This document shows, one piece after another, positions 15,270 to 30,349 of a stretch of DNA of 64,000 bases (positions are counted from its first letter, which is position 1; each line of letters begins with the position of its first letter). Below the pieces are notes generated by a model. It was not told where the DNA came from and ran no database searches. It was given only the letters and a program-made list of their open reading frames with translations. A program made the position numbers and the translations under genes. The stretch is from Bordetella ansorpii (lineage in GTDB: Bacteria > Pseudomonadota > Gammaproteobacteria > Burkholderiales > Burkholderiaceae_B): the NCBI RefSeq assembly GCF_900078315.1, contig NZ_FKBS01000012.1, forward strand, positions 165,460-229,459, given 5' to 3'.

Positions 15270-17408
15270 TCATCCGCGTTTTCTTCCCAGTCGTATGGCT
15301 TCGACGCGTTTCATCGCGCCGACGTGTTCGGCCAGCCGCGCGGGCTCTTCGGGCAGGCGGCGGCGCCAGTTCGGGTGTTCGTCTATGGTGCCGGGGATGT
15401 TGGGTTGCTCGTCCAGCCCGTACAGGTCTTCCAGCGGCGCCAGCATCAGTTCGCCGGGCGATTGCGCCACGAAACGAAGCATGGCGGCCACGGGGGCCTG
15501 GGCGGGCGGGCCGCCGGGGTCGGCCGCGCCGGCAGCCTGCAACGCCTGCCACAGCGCGGCGCGGTCTTCGGCTCGCTGCTGCCGGGCGGCCGCCGCTTCC
15601 GCGTCGGGCACGCCGTGCAGGCGCACGCGCCAGTCGATGTCGCGCTCATGCCACCAGCCGTGCAGCGTGGGCAGGTCGTGCGTCGTGGGCATGGCCAGCG
15701 CGTGCGCCGACCAGCGGCCCGGCGGCATGAACACCGCGGGCTTGCGTGGCCGTCCCGACGGATGGTCGCGCTGGAACCACAGCACCTCGGTGCCCAGCAG
15801 CCCGCGCTGTTCCAGCTTGTCGTTCAGGCCTTCCGGGACGGTGCCCAGGTTTTCGCCCACGATCAACGCGCCGTGCCGGTGGGCCTCCAGGGCGGCCAGG
15901 CGCAGCAGGTCGTCCAGCGGATAGCGCAGGTAGGCGCCGTCGGCGGGCCCGGCTTGCGGCGGCACCGTCCACAGGCGCGACAGGCCCAGGATGTGGTCGA
16001 TGCGCACGCCGCCCGCGTGGCGCAGGCCTGCGCGCAGCGTGTCCAGGAAGGCGCGGTAGCCGGTGGGACGCAGCCTATGGGGCGCGAACGAGGTCACGCC
16101 CCAGGACTGGCCGGCGGGGTTGTACAGGTCGGGCGGCGCGCCCACCGTCATGCCCGCCAGATAGGCGCGGGGATCGGCCCATACCTGGCTGCCGTCGGTG
16201 GCCGAGCCCACGGCCATGTCGGCGATCAGCCCGATGCCCATGCCGTTCTGGCGCGCGGCATCCTGGGCCTGGCGCAGGCTTTCGTCGGCCAGCCACTGGG
16301 CGAACAGATGGAAGTCGACCTCGCGCGCGTGGGTGTCGGCGTAGGCCTGGATGCCGTGCGCGCCGGGATGGTCCGGCAATCGAGCCGGCGGCAGCTCGCG
16401 CTCGACCGCCTCGGTCTGCATCGCTTCGAACACGGCGTGCGACCGCAACGACGGGCCGGCCGCCTGCCGCCACGCGGCGTAGCGCGCTTGCAGCGCACGC
16501 GGCATCTGCCCGAACTGCGCGTGCAGGCGCCGCAGCACGCGCAGGCGCAGTGCCGCGGCCTGTGGCCAGGCGATCAGTTCGGCGTCTTCCAGGCGTGCCG
16601 CCTGCATGCTCAGGTCGTGCATGGCGTGGCGCACGGCGTCCGCGCCCAGCACGGCGGCGGGCGACGCATACAGCACGTTCAGGCACAGGCGGCTGGACGG
16701 CGAATAGGGGCTGTAGCGCTCGGGCAGGGCGCTGAACATGGCGTGCGCGGGGCTCATGGCCAGGGCATCGGCGCCCAGCTTGCCCGCCGTGCGGGCCAGG
16801 GCGGCCAGCGCGCCGAAGTCGCCATGGCCCAGGGTCGGGCAGGCGCCGTCGCGCTGCCGCAAGCTGCCGATCTGCACGGCAATGCCCCAGGGTCGATGGG
16901 CGCGCTCGGGGGTCAGCGCGTCCATGCGTGGACCGCGCGGGGGGCACACGGCCAGCGTGGTGCAGCGCTCGCCCACCAGCAGCCGGTGATAGCCGGGGCG
17001 GGCAGGCGCGGTGAATCGCCATTGGCCGGGCGAGCCTTCCAGGCGGCCCTGTTGCACGGCGCCGTCCTCGCAATCGATGCGGTAGGGAAGCGCACCGCCC
17101 GCGGCCACCTGGACCGTGGCGGCCGCGTCGCAGACCAGCAGAGGGGCCTCGGGCGCATCGCCGCGCAGGCAGTCCAGCCAGGCCCCGTGCCTGCAATCGG
17201 GCTCGCCGGCCTGCGCCTTCAGCCGTTCCGAGCTGTCGCGCACCTGCTCGGGACTGCCGGCGGGCAACTCCAAGGCCTGCAGGATGGCCCGCAAGGTATC
17301 GGGCGCGACGCGCTGGCGGTGGCCGCCAGCGTCGGTCCAGTGTTCCTGGATCCCCGCCTGTTCCGCCAGCTCGGATAGCGCGCCCGTCGCACGCGCGGTG
17401 TCAGTCAT
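15270..17408 (-). CDS. malQ: 4-alpha-glucanotransferase (amylomaltase)
   Basis: A 712-residue GH77 enzyme that transfers alpha-1,4-glucan segments between chains and recycles short maltodextrins left by debranching. Catalytic motifs are GVRIDHILGL (nucleophile), LIVGENLGTVPEG (acid/base) and TTHDLPTLHGWW. About 150 residues precede the barrel, as in proteobacterial MalQ. Its start overlaps the end of treZ by 8 bases, indicating translational coupling. Confidence 0.95.
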   Translation of the reverse strand: MTDTARATGALSELAEQAGIQEHWTDAGGHRQRVAPDTLRAILQALELPAGSPEQVRDSSERLKAQAGEPDCRHGAWLDCLRGDAPEAPLLVCDAAATVQVAAGGALPYRIDCEDGAVQQGRLEGSPGQWRFTAPARPGYHRLLVGERCTTLAVCPPRGPRMDALTPERAHRPWGIAVQIGSLRQRDGACPTLGHGDFGALAALARTAGKLGADALAMSPAHAMFSALPERYSPYSPSSRLCLNVLYASPAAVLGADAVRHAMHDLSMQAARLEDAELIAWPQAAALRLRVLRRLHAQFGQMPRALQARYAAWRQAAGPSLRSHAVFEAMQTEAVERELPPARLPDHPGAHGIQAYADTHAREVDFHLFAQWLADESLRQAQDAARQNGMGIGLIADMAVGSATDGSQVWADPRAYLAGMTVGAPPDLYNPAGQSWGVTSFAPHRLRPTGYRAFLDTLRAGLRHAGGVRIDHILGLSRLWTVPPQAGPADGAYLRYPLDDLLRLAALEAHRHGALIVGENLGTVPEGLNDKLEQRGLLGTEVLWFQRDHPSGRPRKPAVFMPPGRWSAHALAMPTTHDLPTLHGWWHERDIDWRVRLHGVPDAEAAAARQQRAEDRAALWQALQAAGAADPGGPPAQAPVAAMLRFVAQSPGELMLAPLEDLYGLDEQPNIPGTIDEHPNWRRRLPEEPARLAEHVGAMKRVEAIRLGRKRG

Positions 17409-19218
17409 CGCTTTCCTCGATCATCCAGACGGCGGTGGCGGCCGGCAGGTTGCCGTCGATCAGCGCCTGCGCCGCGCCGGCCATGCTTTCGAACACCAGG
17501 GTGGCGCCGGCCGAGGGACGTTGCGCGGCGGGCAGGGCCTGCTCGTCGCGGGCGTGCAGGTTCAGGTAGAGCGTGAGGATGGCGGAATCGTTCATGCGCC
17601 AGGCGGCGCGGACTGCACGAGGACCGAGTTCCGCCGCGCCCTGGGTGCGCGCGCCCATCAAGCGCGGCGCGATCAGCCGCGCGCGGACCTGCAGAAGCGC
17701 GCGGTAGTAATCGCGCCAGGCGCCGGCATCCTCGTCGTCCGGCGACGGCCACGGATTGCTGCGGTCGTAGGTGCCGGGCTCGTTGGGATCGGGCACGGGA
17801 TGGCCGTCGCTGCCGGCGAAGGCCGGAAACTCGGCGCGCCGGCCTTCGCGTACGGCGCGCGCCAGCTCGGGATCGCCGTGGCTGGTGAAATACAGGAACG
17901 GCGCCCGGGCGCCGCATTCCTCGCCCATGAACACCAGCGGAATCTGTGGGGCCAGCAGCAGCGCGGCGATGGCGGCGCGAAGGGCGGACGGGTCCACGCT
18001 GTCCAGCGCGGTCAGGCGTTCGCCCCAGCCGCGGTTGCCGATCTGGTCGTGGTTCTGCAGGAAGTTGACGAAGGCGGTGGGCGGCAGGCCGCTGCTGTCC
18101 TGGCCGCGCGGCTCCCCGCGCGTGGGCGGGGTCTCGCCCTGGTAGACGAAACCCGTGCCCAGGCTGCGCGCCAGTTTGCCGGCCGGATCGTCGGCGTAGT
18201 CCTGGTAATAGCCTTGGCGTTCGCCCGTCAGCAGATGGTGCAGCACATGATGCGCGTCGTCGTTCCACTGCGCGTCGTACCCGGCGCGCAGCAGATCGGC
18301 GCAGTTGTCGTCGTTCTCCAGAACCAGGTGCACGTGGCGCGGCGGCGGCACCACGCGGCGGATGTTGCGCGCCAGTTCGGGCAGCCAGCCCTCGTCCTCG
18401 ATGGCATGCACCGCATCCAGCCGCAGGCCGTCCACGCGGAACTCGGTCAGCCAGTACAGTGCGTTGTCCTGGAAGAAGCGGCGCACCTGGGGGCGGCGAA
18501 AATCGATCGCGGCGCCCCACGGCGTCTTCAGGTCGTCGCGGAAGAACTCGGGCGCATAGCGCGACAGGTAGTTGCCGTCCGGGCCGAAGTGGTTGTAGAC
18601 CACGTCCAGCAGCACGCTCATGCGCAGGCCGTGGGCCGTGTCGACCAGGTATTTCAGGTCCTCGGGCGAGCCATAGGCACGGTCCGGCGCATAGGGCAGC
18701 ACCCCGTCGTAGCCCCAGTTGCGCGCGCCGGGAAAGTCGGCGATGGGCATCAGTTCCATCGTCGTGAAGCCCATCTCGGCCAATTCGGGCAAGCGCTCGG
18801 CCAGGCCCAGGAAGCCGCCGCACAGGCCCGCGTGCGCCTCGTAGATCACCGACTCTTCCCAGGGCCGTCCCAGCCAGTCGGGATGGCGCCAGGGGTAGCC
18901 GCCGCCCGCCAGCACCACGCTGTGGCCATGCACGTCGTCGGCCTGCAGGTGCGAGGCGGGATCGGGCACGGCCAGGCCGTCGTCCAGCCGATAGCGGTAG
19001 CGCGCGCCGGGGGCGCAGCGCACGGTGGCGCAGGCATAGCCGTCGGCCGCCGGCTTCATGGGCACGGGGTCCATGCCCTCTATCTCCAGCGCGAAGCCGG
19101 GCGGGGCGGACGGCGCCCAGATGCGAAAGCGTGTCTGGCCGTCCGGCAGCACCCAGGCGCCCACGCGCTGTGCGCCCAGGCATCCCGGCGTGGTCAACAG
19201 CGAGGCGGGTTCAGTCAT
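17401..19218 (-). CDS. treZ: Malto-oligosyltrehalose trehalohydrolase
   Basis: About 605 residues, GH13, with an N-terminal CBM48-like domain (RFRIWAPSAPPGFALEIEG). It releases trehalose from the trehalosyl end made by TreY. Motifs are YEAHAGLCGGFLG, GLRLDAVHAIED (nucleophile), VLENDDN (acid) and FLQNHDQIGNR. The frame begins at 19260, but ATG 19218 has GAAGGA before it and fits the family. It lies between glgX (38 bases upstream) and malQ (8-base overlap). Confidence 0.95.
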   Translation of the reverse strand: MTEPASLLTTPGCLGAQRVGAWVLPDGQTRFRIWAPSAPPGFALEIEGMDPVPMKPAADGYACATVRCAPGARYRYRLDDGLAVPDPASHLQADDVHGHSVVLAGGGYPWRHPDWLGRPWEESVIYEAHAGLCGGFLGLAERLPELAEMGFTTMELMPIADFPGARNWGYDGVLPYAPDRAYGSPEDLKYLVDTAHGLRMSVLLDVVYNHFGPDGNYLSRYAPEFFRDDLKTPWGAAIDFRRPQVRRFFQDNALYWLTEFRVDGLRLDAVHAIEDEGWLPELARNIRRVVPPPRHVHLVLENDDNCADLLRAGYDAQWNDDAHHVLHHLLTGERQGYYQDYADDPAGKLARSLGTGFVYQGETPPTRGEPRGQDSSGLPPTAFVNFLQNHDQIGNRGWGERLTALDSVDPSALRAAIAALLLAPQIPLVFMGEECGARAPFLYFTSHGDPELARAVREGRRAEFPAFAGSDGHPVPDPNEPGTYDRSNPWPSPDDEDAGAWRDYYRALLQVRARLIAPRLMGARTQGAAELGPRAVRAAWRMNDSAILTLYLNLHARDEQALPAAQRPSAGATLVFESMAGAAQALIDGNLPAATAVWMIEESDD

Positions 19219-19256
19219 GGCAGATCCTTCGAGGATGCCGCTGCGCAAGCTTGTCC

Positions 19257-21362
<2,106 letters not shown>

Positions 21363-21368
21363 TTTTTC

Positions 21369-23618
21369 TTATCCTTCGTGGCGCAGCAGCAGCGTGGACA
21401 TCGGGGGAAGGGTCAGGGACAGCGATTGCGCCTGGCCGTGGGCGGGGACGCCGTCGGTGCGAACCCGGCCGCCATTGCCCATGCCGCCGCCGCCGTAAGG
21501 CTCGGCATCGCTGTTGAAGCGCTCGGCCCAGACGCCCGCCTGCGGCACGCCCACGCGGTAGCCGTGGCGCGCCACCGGCGTGAAGTTGCTGACGGCCAGC
21601 AGGTGGCGGCGTCCGTCGGTGCGCACGAAGGCCAGCACGCTGTTGGCGTTGTCGTCGCCGACCATCCAGGCAAAGCCGCCGGGATCGGCATCGCGCGCGT
21701 GCAGTTCGGGCAGGTCGCGGTAGAGCAGGTTCAGGTCGGCCACGGCGCGTTGCAGGCCGCGATGGCCGGGGCGGTCCAGCAGGTGCCAGGCAACGAAGCC
21801 GTCATGGTTCCACTCGGTGTCCTGGCCCAGTTCGCCGCCCATGAACAGCAGCTTCTTGCCGGGATGCGCCCACATGAAGCCGTAGTAGGCGCGCAGGTTG
21901 GCCAGGCGCGCGGCGTCGTCGCCGGGCATCTTGCGCAGCAGCGAGCCCTTGCCGTGCACCACTTCGTCGTGCGACAGCGGCAGGATGAAGCGCTCGGAGT
22001 AGGCGTAGATCAGGCCGAACGTCATGTCGTTGTGGTGATGGCTGCGGTGGATGGGATCGTGCGACATGAAGCGCAGGGTGTCGTGCATCCAGCCCATGTT
22101 CCACTTGTAGTCGAAGCCCAGTCCGCCTTCGGCCACGGGCGCGGTCACGCCGGGCCAGGCGGTGGATTCCTCGGCGATGGTCATGGCGCCGGGGCATTCG
22201 CGCGCCACGGCCAGGTTCAGGTCGCGCAGGAAGGCCACGGCCTCCAGGTTCTCGCGGCCGCCGTACTGGTTGGGCACCCATTCACCCGCCTTGCGGCTGT
22301 AGTCGCGATACAGCATCGAGGCCACGGCATCCACGCGCAGGCCGTCGACGTGATAGTGGCGCAGCCATTCCAGCGCGCTGGCCACCAGGAAAGCCTTCAC
22401 CTCGTTGCGGCCATAGTTGTAGACCATGGTGTGCCAGTCGGGGTGGTAGCCCTCGCGCGGATCGGCGTGCTCGTACAGCGCCGTGCCGTCGAACTGCACC
22501 AGGCCGTGCGCGTCGTTCGGAAAGTGGGCGGGCACCCAGTCCAGGATCACGCCCAGCCCGGCCTCGTGACAGCGGTCGACGAACATCGCGAACTCGGCCG
22601 GCGTGCCGTACCGGGCGCTCGGGGCGAACAGGCCCAGCGGCTGGTAGCCCCACGAGCCGCCGAAGGGGTGCTCGGCCACCGGCAGCAGTTCCACGTGCGT
22701 GAAACCCATGGCGCGTGCGTAGCCCGGCAGCTTGGCGGCCAGGCGCGTCCACAGGCTGGCCGGACCCGGTTCATCCACCCACGAACCCACGTGCAATTCG
22801 TAGATCGACATGGGGGCATCGGGCGCCTGGCGGGCCGCGCGGCCGCGCATCCAGTCTTCGTCGGTCCAGTGGAAGGCGCGGGCGTCGGGCACCACCGACG
22901 CGGTGGCGGGCGCTTCTTCCGTGGCGCGCGCCAGCGGGTCGGCCTTCATGTGCTGGGCGCCGTTGGCGCCGATGATGGCGTACTTGTAGCGCGCGCCGGC
23001 CGGTACGCCGGGGATGAAGATTTCCCAGACGCCGGCCTGATGGCGGCGGCGCATGCCGTGGCGGCGCGCGTCCCAGCCGTTGAAGTCGCCGACCACGGCC
23101 ACGCGGCGCGCGTTGGGCGCCCATACCGAGAACCGCACGCCGGCCACGTCGGAAAGGGACATCGGATGCGCGCCGAGAGCGTCGGCAAGATGCAGCCAGG
23201 AACCGCCGGACAGCAATTGCAGGTCGCTGTCGGCGATGGACGGGCCGAAGGCATACGGGTCGTGCAGAAGCTGGTCCTGGCCGTCGTGGGTGACCCGCAA
23301 CTGATAGGCGCGCGGGTCGCCGGGGTGCAGCGCATCGATCCGGGCGGCATACAGGCCATCGGCCTGCTGCGCCAGGCCGATCGACGTGCCATCGGCCAGC
23401 ACCGCGCACACGGCGCTGGCGCCGGGGGCCAGTACGCGCAGCACGCCCTGGCCGTCCCGTTGGTGCGGCCCCAGCACGCCGAAGGGATTGTCATGGGTGC
23501 CTGCCAGCAGGGCTAGCACCTCGGGCTGCGGCAGCCCGGGCGCTTGCCCATGCGGCGGCGTTCCGCCTGGCGCGGCGCCGCCGGCAGTGTCGGCGTCTGG
23601 GGCGGACAGGCGGATCAT
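21369..23618 (-). CDS. glgB: 1,4-alpha-glucan branching enzyme
   Basis: About 749 residues. It has two N-terminal beta domains (an extra GlgB_N domain, then CBM48 around [20 protein letters not shown]) and the GH13 barrel with [22 protein letters not shown] (nucleophile), [12 protein letters not shown] (acid) and [13 protein letters not shown]. It makes alpha-1,6 branches in the growing glucan. The frame is open to 24110 over treS, but ATG 23618 ([10 protein letters not shown]) has AGGGGG before it. The 67-base gap before it holds a palindromic repeat. Confidence 0.94.
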   Translation of the reverse strand: MIRLSAPDADTAGGAAPGGTPPHGQAPGLPQPEVLALLAGTHDNPFGVLGPHQRDGQGVLRVLAPGASAVCAVLADGTSIGLAQQADGLYAARIDALHPGDPRAYQLRVTHDGQDQLLHDPYAFGPSIADSDLQLLSGGSWLHLADALGAHPMSLSDVAGVRFSVWAPNARRVAVVGDFNGWDARRHGMRRRHQAGVWEIFIPGVPAGARYKYAIIGANGAQHMKADPLARATEEAPATASVVPDARAFHWTDEDWMRGRAARQAPDAPMSIYELHVGSWVDEPGPASLWTRLAAKLPGYARAMGFTHVELLPVAEHPFGGSWGYQPLGLFAPSARYGTPAEFAMFVDRCHEAGLGVILDWVPAHFPNDAHGLVQFDGTALYEHADPREGYHPDWHTMVYNYGRNEVKAFLVASALEWLRHYHVDGLRVDAVASMLYRDYSRKAGEWVPNQYGGRENLEAVAFLRDLNLAVARECPGAMTIAEESTAWPGVTAPVAEGGLGFDYKWNMGWMHDTLRFMSHDPIHRSHHHNDMTFGLIYAYSERFILPLSHDEVVHGKGSLLRKMPGDDAARLANLRAYYGFMWAHPGKKLLFMGGELGQDTEWNHDGFVAWHLLDRPGHRGLQRAVADLNLLYRDLPELHARDADPGGFAWMVGDDNANSVLAFVRTDGRRHLLAVSNFTPVARHGYRVGVPQAGVWAERFNSDAEPYGGGGMGNGGRVRTDGVPAHGQAQSLSLTLPPMSTLLLRHEG

Positions 23619-23622
23619 GCCG

Positions 23623-23657
23623 CCCCCTTGGCGCGGTGCGCCGTTCCCCCAAGGGGG
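23623..23657. repeat. Palindromic CCCCCTTGG...CCAAGGGGG intergenic repeat
   Basis: CCCCCTTGG (23623-23631) pairs with CCAAGGGGG (23649-23657) in the treS-glgB gap. Similar GC-rich CCAAGGGGG palindromes are common between genes in Bordetella/Achromobacter-type genomes. It could form an RNA hairpin that adjusts the ratio of TreS to GlgB. Confidence 0.5.
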
Positions 23658-23685
23658 AATACGAACTTCGGGCGGCCGTGCTCTT

Positions 23686-27039
<3,354 letters not shown>

Positions 27040-27058
27040 GCGGGCAGTCTCCCTGGGT

Positions 27059-30000
27059 TCAGTCGGGCGCGGTCAGGCGCCATACGCGGTAAGGCCTGCC
27101 GGGATGCAGGGCGACATCCACCCGGCCGTCGTGCCAGACGGCGGCGCCGCCATCCAGCAGGTCTTCGGCCTGCACGGTGGTCCGGCCGCTGCGCACGGGC
27201 GCGTCGAACGGCACTTCCAGGCCCGTGTGCTGGACGTTGTAGGGATCCAGGTTGATGGCGGCCAGCAGCGTGCTGCCGCCGTCCGCGCAGGCCTTCATGA
27301 AGCTGAGGACGTGCGGGTTGCCGTTGGGCACGGTGCGGTAGCCACGCTGCGACCACAGCGCCGGATTGGCCTGGCGGATCGCGTTCAACTGCGCGATCTC
27401 GGCCTTGATGTTGCCCGGCGCGTCCCAGTCGCGCTGGCGCAGCTCGTACTTCTCGGAGTCCAGGTATTCCTCTTTGCCCGGCACGGGTTGCCACTCGCAA
27501 AGTTCGAAACCGCTGTACAGGCCCCACGACCCGGCGCCCAGCGCCGCCAGCGCCGCGCGCGCCAGGAAAGCCGAGCGCGCGCCGCATTGCAGGTAGTAGG
27601 GGTTGATGTCGGGCGTGTTGACGAAGAAATTGGCGCGGAAGAAATCGGCCACGGGTTCGCCCGCCAGCTCTTCCAGATAGGCGGCGATCTCGTGCTTGTC
27701 GTTGCGCCAGGTGAAGTACGTGTACGACTGCGTGAAGCCGATCTTGGCCAGCCGGTACATCATCTTGGGCCGCGTGAAGGCCTCCGACAGGAAGATCACG
27801 TCGGGATGGCGCATGTGGATGTCCGAGATCATCCATTCCCAGAAGGGCAGCGGCTTGGTGTGCGGATTGTCCACGCGGAAGATGCGCACGCCATGTTCGA
27901 CCCAGAACAGCACCACGTCGCGCAGCGCGCGCCACAGGGGCAGCAGGCGCGCGCGCTTGGCCGTGTTGCGGTAGAAGCTGACGTTGACGATGTCCTCGTA
28001 CTTCTTCGGCGGATTCTCGGCGTAGCGGATGGTGCCGTCGGCGCGCCGCGTGAACCACTCGGGACGCTGGGCCAGCCAGGGGTGGTCGGGCGAGCACTGG
28101 ATGGCGAAGTCCAGCGCCAGTTCCATGCCGTGCTCGCGCGCGGCCTGCACCAGCCGCAGGAAGTCGTCCAGCGTACCCAGTTCGGGATGGATGGCCTCGT
28201 GGCCGCCGTCGGGCGAGCCGATGGCGTAGGGGCTGCCGGGATCGTTCTCGCCCGCCTGCAGACTGTTGTTGGGGCCCTTGCGGTGTGCGCGGCCGATGGG
28301 GTGGATCGGCGGGAAATACAGGACGTCGAAGCCCATGGCGCGCACGTCGGGCAGGCGCGCCTGCACGTCGTCGAAGGTGCCGTGGCGGCCGGGCGTGGCG
28401 GATTGCGAACGCGGAAAGAGTTCGTACCAGCTGGAGAAGGCCGCCGTCCTGCGGTCCACCCACAGGGGATACGGGACCGGGCTTTCGTACAGGAAGGGGC
28501 GGGGCGCGATGGCTTCCATGGCGCGGGCCAGGTCTTGATCCAGCAGGATCGCGACCATGGTGTCCTGGGTTTCGATGGACAGGGCCTCGATGGGCTCGTC
28601 CTTGCCGGAGGTCGCGGCCTCGTCGGCTTTCGCCGCGCGGGCCGCTTCGGCCAGCGCCGCCATCGCGACGTCTACCCGGGCGCGCGCGTCGGCATGATTC
28701 TGCCGGCTGGCCAGCAGGGCTTCGCGCAACTTGATTGCGCCTTCACGCAGTTCCAGCTCCAGCCGCAGGCCGGCCGCATGTTTCTTGCGCAGTTCGTTGC
28801 GGTAGGTCTCCCACTCGTCCATCCAGGCGGTGATGCGGAATTCGTGTGGCCCGTTGCGGGTGGGCAGCACCTCGGCTTGCCAGCGGTCGTTGTCGACGAA
28901 GCGCATCGGCGCGATCTGCCAGGCAGTCTCGTCGGTCGCGCGCCATTGCACTTCGGCGGCCAAGGTGTCGTGGCCATCCACGAAGATATCGGCCTGCACG
29001 CGCACGGATTCCCCCACCACGCACTTGGGGCTCAACGTGCCGTGCTCGATCACCGGGCTGACCGCTTCCACGGCGATGCGTGGGGTCTGGCGCGGGTCGG
29101 GCCTTCCGGTGGCCGGACGCGTATGCGCTTCGGACAGTTGCGACAACCCGCGGGAGGTCTCCAGCTTGAATCCGCCAGGCGGCAGCAGGGCGGATTCGGC
29201 GCCGTGCGTGGCGCGCAGCAGCGAGGACGGCAACAGGTTTGTGGCGCCGCTCCAGTCCGCGCGGGCGGGCATGCCGTCGTCGGGGTTGATCAGCAGTGCG
29301 TAGGCCGCGCCGTCCGTCGTCGAGCGATCGCGCACGCCGTCGCGCAGCAGCACGGTGCAGTAGCCGCGATCCCCCACCGCCAGGCGCGGCGTGCCGCGCA
29401 ACGGCGTCTCTGCGCGCCAGCGCACGGCCTTGCCGGCGATGTCCCATTGGGTATCGCCGCGCGGCATCGCCATGATGCCGTCGCCGCTGACCGCCGCGGC
29501 CCACATGGCGCGTTCGAAGCGCTGCGGATCGGCCTGCTCGAAGGGCGGCTCGGGCATGGCGATGACGGGCGCCACCGCGCGTAGCCGCAGGTCCTCCTGC
29601 GCGAGCCAGGGCGCGCGCAGGTTCCACCAGGGCAGCGACGAGTACACCGCATCGAACCCTGCCTGGCGCAGATCCTGGACCTGCCAGGGATTCAGGCCCG
29701 GTGTCCAGGCGAAGAAGCGGGCGTCGGAGAACGCCTGGCGCAGCGGCGCCAGCATCTCGCGCCAGGCCTCGCCCCCCAGATGATGCGGCTCCAGGCAGCG
29801 AAAGCCCTTCACCCCGCAGCATATCCAGCGGGTCAGGCGTTCCTGCCACTGTTGCAGGAACGCGGGTGCAGGCGGACCGTCGCGCAGCCGCAGCACCTCC
29901 CATTGGGCTGCCGGCTGGCGCGGATCGCGGTCGCTGTCATCGGCCTGCGTGCGAAACCAGGCGGGATCCAGCGTGCCGGGCACGGCATCCACGGCCACGC

Positions 30001-30337
30001 GGCCCACCAGCAAATCCAGCGCCAGGTCCAGGCCGTGGCGCGCGGTGGCGTCCACCAGCCGGCGCAGCGCATCCTCCATCGAAAGGCCGGCCTGCACGGT
30101 GGGATCGCACTGGTCGGCATCCAGCGGCGCGAACAGGCGCGCGCCTTCGGGCAGGCGCCACAACGGCGAGCACATCAGCATGTCGAAGCCGCCCGCGCGC
30201 GCGCGCTCGCACACGGCATTCCACGCCGTGTCGTCGGACGGCGCGCCGATATCGGCGGCGTGCACGTAACAGATACGCCACGCACCGGGCGAGGCGTACG
30301 GCGGACGAGCGGCAGGGGTGGGCTGCGCAGCAGTCAT
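27059..30337 (-). CDS. glgE: Maltosyltransferase GlgE with extra N-terminal domain
   Basis: A 1092-residue protein; typical GlgE is about 660-700. From about residue 415 it is a standard GlgE: DUF3416 beta domain (RIAVEAVSPVIEHGT), then the GH13 barrel with FRVDNPHTKP (nucleophile Asp, about residue 822) and FLSEAFTRP (acid Glu, about 851). It transfers maltosyl units from maltose 1-phosphate to alpha-1,4-glucan. Residues 1-410 form an additional GH13-like domain without the catalytic set: its strand-4 motif reads GFRCLEPHH (178-186), with no Asp at the nucleophile position. This half may bind glucan or help assembly (inference). The start has AAGGA before it, 12 bases after glgA. Confidence 0.95.
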   Translation of the reverse strand: MTAAQPTPAARPPYASPGAWRICYVHAADIGAPSDDTAWNAVCERARAGGFDMLMCSPLWRLPEGARLFAPLDADQCDPTVQAGLSMEDALRRLVDATARHGLDLALDLLVGRVAVDAVPGTLDPAWFRTQADDSDRDPRQPAAQWEVLRLRDGPPAPAFLQQWQERLTRWICCGVKGFRCLEPHHLGGEAWREMLAPLRQAFSDARFFAWTPGLNPWQVQDLRQAGFDAVYSSLPWWNLRAPWLAQEDLRLRAVAPVIAMPEPPFEQADPQRFERAMWAAAVSGDGIMAMPRGDTQWDIAGKAVRWRAETPLRGTPRLAVGDRGYCTVLLRDGVRDRSTTDGAAYALLINPDDGMPARADWSGATNLLPSSLLRATHGAESALLPPGGFKLETSRGLSQLSEAHTRPATGRPDPRQTPRIAVEAVSPVIEHGTLSPKCVVGESVRVQADIFVDGHDTLAAEVQWRATDETAWQIAPMRFVDNDRWQAEVLPTRNGPHEFRITAWMDEWETYRNELRKKHAAGLRLELELREGAIKLREALLASRQNHADARARVDVAMAALAEAARAAKADEAATSGKDEPIEALSIETQDTMVAILLDQDLARAMEAIAPRPFLYESPVPYPLWVDRRTAAFSSWYELFPRSQSATPGRHGTFDDVQARLPDVRAMGFDVLYFPPIHPIGRAHRKGPNNSLQAGENDPGSPYAIGSPDGGHEAIHPELGTLDDFLRLVQAAREHGMELALDFAIQCSPDHPWLAQRPEWFTRRADGTIRYAENPPKKYEDIVNVSFYRNTAKRARLLPLWRALRDVVLFWVEHGVRIFRVDNPHTKPLPFWEWMISDIHMRHPDVIFLSEAFTRPKMMYRLAKIGFTQSYTYFTWRNDKHEIAAYLEELAGEPVADFFRANFFVNTPDINPYYLQCGARSAFLARAALAALGAGSWGLYSGFELCEWQPVPGKEEYLDSEKYELRQRDWDAPGNIKAEIAQLNAIRQANPALWSQRGYRTVPNGNPHVLSFMKACADGGSTLLAAINLDPYNVQHTGLEVPFDAPVRSGRTTVQAEDLLDGGAAVWHDGRVDVALHPGRPYRVWRLTAPD

Positions 30338-30349
30338 CGGGGCGATTCC

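Noticed and set aside
12620-15730. A 1036-codon plus-strand frame opposite treY
   Set aside because: Low-complexity Gly/Ala/Arg/Gln product with no domain, opposite a gene with full catalytic motifs. The same holds for the other long frames antisense to the glycogen operon.
23623-23657. Palindrome as a transcription terminator within the glycogen operon
   Set aside because: No T-run follows on the minus strand, and the genes on both sides belong to one pathway; listed as a repeat instead.
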